Below are positions 62,016-64,000 of a stretch of 64,000 bases of DNA, piece after piece. The stretch spans positions 1 through 64,000 of the forward strand of contig NZ_JACIIV010000003.1 of assembly GCF_014205635.1 (NCBI RefSeq), written 5' to 3'. How positions within the stretch are numbered: position 1 is the first letter of the stretch; each line of letters begins with the position of its first letter. Made by a program: the position numbers and the translations under genes. The notes under the pieces are model-generated. The model made no database searches. It saw only the letters and a list, made by a program, of their open reading frames with translations, and was not told the origin of the DNA. The DNA is from Polymorphobacter multimanifer. Its GTDB lineage: Bacteria > Pseudomonadota > Alphaproteobacteria > Sphingomonadales > Sphingomonadaceae.

Positions 62016-63410
62016 TCAGGCAAAGCGGTCGGGTGTGGGACCGCGGCGCGCGTCGTGCAGCGTGATGTCATCTACGGCCGAGCGCCATGCGGCTGCAGCA
62101 GGGGGGGGTGGCTCGCGGCGGCTTCGGCCGTCCGGGGTGTTGCCATGCTGGCCTGACATGTCCTGAAGGCGTGGCCGACCCGTGTCTTCTCCGTTGTTTG
62201 GGGCCGTTTCCTGAGACGGCGTGAGAGATACGAGCAAGGTGTCGAGGCGCAGTCCCTGGGCTTGCAGGGCTTCTGCAAGGGCAGTCCGGCCGGCTTCCAG
62301 CGGAGGGGCGGCGCTGGGTTGGACCTGCATCCTGACGCTCACGGTACCCTCCCCGCCGCTTTCGACCGCCAGGCGGATGGAGCCGAGGCGTTCGGTTTCG
62401 ACTGTTGCGCTCGGGGGCGCTTCGGCGATGACGGGGCGTGCTGGTGGCGGCAGGATTTCGGCCGGCGCTGCGCGTGGCGCGGGGGCTGGCATGGGGTCGG
62501 GTGGCAGCGGCGTGGGGGTGTCGACCTGCTGTGCGGGCTGGATGGTTTCCGTTGCAATGGCAATTGCTTGCGGAGGTTTCTTTTCAGGTTCGGAAGGATG
62601 GGGCGGCAGGATTGTCGGCGCTTCGAAGCGAGGCTGTGGGGGGTTTTGCGCGGACGGGATTTCGGACGCGAACAGGGGCGACTGGGTGGCGGGGAGCGGC
62701 TGGTCGCGGGGGGCTGGGACGGCCTGGGGAACGACCGGCATTGCGGGCTTGTCCTGCCGGATTGTGGCTGGTTGCTGTTGTTGCGGGATTGGCTGGTCGA
62801 GGGGCACGAACGGCATGGCGAGGGTCGGCGCGGGCGGCTCGGCGGGGTCGTCGAGGGGTGTCCGGGGGGCTGGCGCGGGCGCTTTAGCGGGCGCTTTCGG
62901 GGATGCGAAAGGCAGCACGATCTCGGCTTCGGGCAACGGACGTGATCGTTGCGGACGGGTGGCTGGCGGCGGACTGAGGGGGTCCGCTGACGGTGCTTCG
63001 GGGTCGGCTTCAGGGGTCGTGGAAGGGGTGTCGAGGGGCACCCGGAGGGTGGTTTCGGGTGCTGTCGGGACAGGTGTGTCGGCGTCGCGCGGGGTCGGCT
63101 GCAAAACCGGCGCCGGCCCGCTGCCAGAATGGATGTCGGCGCGGGTGAGCATTGGTGCAGGTTCGCGTGGCTGGGGGATATCTGGCGGGACAATCGGGAG
63201 TTGGGCGGCGGGCGCCTGGACGGGTGCGGGTATGGCCGCCAGCAGTGCCATGGCGAACGGCGATGCGGCGGGCGGAGCCTGGGGTGCCGGGGGCAGCATC
63301 GGACTGGCAGGCGGAAGCATCGCCGGCGGACCGGCAGGCGGAAGGATGGCCGGCGGACTGGCGGGGGGTTGCGCGAGGCCGGGCAGCAGCAGCGCTGTCA
63401 GTGCTGTCAT
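62016..63410 (-). CDS. fliK: Flagellar hook-length control protein FliK
   Basis: A 464-residue protein rich in Pro and Ala over about 320 residues, with repeated PPASPPAILPPAGPPAMLPPASP-type stretches near the N-terminus. The C-terminal domain (about 340-420) has LGSIRLAVESGGEGTVSVRMQVQ and LAEALQAQGLRLDTLLVSL, the FliK substrate-switch domain. Length and order between fliJ and fliL support the call. GC skew of the Pro-rich part is typical. Starts at ATG 63410, 4 bases inside fliJ. Confidence 0.75.
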   Translation of the reverse strand: MTALTALLLPGLAQPPASPPAILPPAGPPAMLPPASPMLPPAPQAPPAASPFAMALLAAIPAPVQAPAAQLPIVPPDIPQPREPAPMLTRADIHSGSGPAPVLQPTPRDADTPVPTAPETTLRVPLDTPSTTPEADPEAPSADPLSPPPATRPQRSRPLPEAEIVLPFASPKAPAKAPAPAPRTPLDDPAEPPAPTLAMPFVPLDQPIPQQQQPATIRQDKPAMPVVPQAVPAPRDQPLPATQSPLFASEIPSAQNPPQPRFEAPTILPPHPSEPEKKPPQAIAIATETIQPAQQVDTPTPLPPDPMPAPAPRAAPAEILPPPARPVIAEAPPSATVETERLGSIRLAVESGGEGTVSVRMQVQPSAAPPLEAGRTALAEALQAQGLRLDTLLVSLTPSQETAPNNGEDTGRPRLQDMSGQHGNTPDGRSRREPPPPAAAAWRSAVDDITLHDARRGPTPDRFA

Positions 63411-63769
63411 CGCTCGGCGCCTCCGGTTTCGGCTTCGCGCTCAGCGCGGCGCTCGACGGCGGCATCGAGGGCGGCGCGGGCGCGGCCAAGGGCTTCGCCG
63501 AGCCGGGCGCGCTCCTCGGTCGAGCCGCCGAGGCGGCGGCTGACATCTTCGGCGAGGCGGGCCAGCATGGCGTCGCTCGCCACCCGCGCCTTGAGCTCGG
63601 CGGCACCGATCGGGCCGGGCCGGGTACCGCCCTCCACGAGCAGGGTGCGGACGCGGGCGAGCAGGCCGGCTTCGCTGAGCTGGCGGGCCTGCACCCGGCC
63701 GAGCGCCGCCATGGCGGACCGGGTGCGCACACGGCGGACGCGGACGATGCGATCGAGCGGCGCGCTCAT
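63407..63769 (-). CDS. fliJ: FliJ-like flagellar chaperone
   Basis: A 120-residue, strongly charged helical protein (APLDRIVRVRRVRTRSAMAALG at the start, ERARLGEALGRARAALDAAVERRAEREAE at the end), consistent with a coiled-coil FliJ. Identification is from its place after fliI and before fliK, and from its helical, Arg/Glu-rich sequence. ATG 63769 overlaps the fliI stop. Usual FliJ is about 140 residues, so it is slightly short. Confidence 0.6.
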   Translation of the reverse strand: MSAPLDRIVRVRRVRTRSAMAALGRVQARQLSEAGLLARVRTLLVEGGTRPGPIGAAELKARVASDAMLARLAEDVSRRLGGSTEERARLGEALGRARAALDAAVERRAEREAETGGAER

Positions 63770-64000
63770 GCTGCCACCAGCGTGCACAGGGCTGCGAGGC
63801 TTTCGTCCCAGCCGGCAGCCTGGTCGCGCGGCTGGCAGCGATAGGCTTCGAGGCCGGGGGCGAGGAGCAGCGCGGCATCGAGCTCGGGGTCGGCGCCGGG
63901 GGCATAGGCGCCCATCAGCACGAGATCGCGATTGTCCTCGATCAGCGCGTTGAGCCGGCGGAAGCGCGCCGCAGCAGCGACATGGCCGGCGTCGGTGACA
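63766..64000 (-). CDS. fliI: Flagellum-specific ATP synthase FliI (C-terminal part)
   Basis: The last 78 residues of a gene that runs off the right edge. The frame reads VTDAGHVAAAARFRRLNALIEDN, then LMGAYAPGADPELDAALLLAPGLEAYRCQ, which is the C-terminal pattern of FliI and related type III secretion ATPases (Y-x-x-G-x-D-x-x-L-D). The stop TGA is at 63766-63768. FliI drives export of flagellar substrates. Walker motifs are outside the window. Confidence 0.85.
   Translation of the reverse strand, partial: VTDAGHVAAAARFRRLNALIEDNRDLVLMGAYAPGADPELDAALLLAPGLEAYRCQPRDQAAGWDESLAALCTLVAA

Noticed and set aside
62500-63380. Repetitive Pro-rich DNA as a mobile or CRISPR-like array
   Set aside because: Repeats are imperfect, in frame, and explained by the Pro/Ala-rich FliK; no constant repeat and spacer pattern.
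1-64000. tRNA, rRNA and CRISPR arrays
   Set aside because: No tRNA-like cloverleaf, rRNA core sequence or regularly spaced repeat was seen on either strand when reading the intergenic regions, though small RNAs could be missed by eye.

Overview
The window is about 67% GC and densely packed. It reads as chromosomal DNA of a yellow-pigmented, flagellated alphaproteobacterium of the order Sphingomonadales. The main clues are a secreted protein with a PEPxxWA-type C-terminal sorting signal (550-1404), carotenoid genes crtZ, crtY and crtB, and the alphaproteobacterial gene order nuoG-N, birA, coaX, rnj, DUF1467. I see no rRNA, tRNA or CRISPR array. The assignment to order is an inference from gene content.

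Layout. 1-549: left edge with a transposase-like start codon region and otherwise no convincing gene. 550-2215: the PEP-CTERM protein and a membrane-anchored LuxR-type regulator, separated by a perfect 12-bp hairpin. 2464-6101: a compact four-gene + strand unit (GT-C-like membrane protein, UbiA prenyltransferase, HAD phosphatase, GtrA) that looks like a polyprenyl-phosphate sugar pathway. 6156-9013: small accessory genes. 9064-22201: a long - strand operon encoding the membrane arm and NuoG/NuoI of complex I, then BirA, CoaX, RNase J and a DUF1467 protein. The nuoA-F half is not here, and trmFO is divergent right next to nuoG. 22345-32425: trmFO and a row of housekeeping or unknown genes ending in uvrB. 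32568-34127: a one-polypeptide histidine kinase, receiver and LuxR output protein.

34576-42013 holds crtZ, then a P450 and alpha/beta-hydrolase pair, unknown genes, DUF421/DUF202, and crtYB. 42568-53963 is a respiratory module. A tightly overlapped - strand operon encodes cytochrome oxidase subunit II, a fused subunit I+III, a small membrane protein, a formate/nitrite channel and a molybdenum formate-dehydrogenase-like protein. Beside it lie CtaG and CopD, and a + strand fdhD-mobA-moeA operon that would build and sulfurate the Mo cofactor of that enzyme. Together they suggest formate uptake and oxidation tied to an alternative oxygen-reducing terminal oxidase.

53977-64000 is flagellar. A winged-helix regulator and a receiver-less sigma-54 activator diverge from an AT-rich promoter carrying two perfect inverted repeats. 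Next comes the - strand operon fliI(partial)-fliJ-fliK-fliL-fliM-fliN-fliO-fliP-fliQ-fliR-flhB-fliD. Its FliM lacks the CheY-binding N-terminus, FliO is tiny, and FlhB has NPAH at the autocleavage site.

Many junctions in the window use 4-base overlaps (ATGA, GTGA, TTGA), and several genes start with TTG or GTG. All functions are read from motifs and gene context without database searches.
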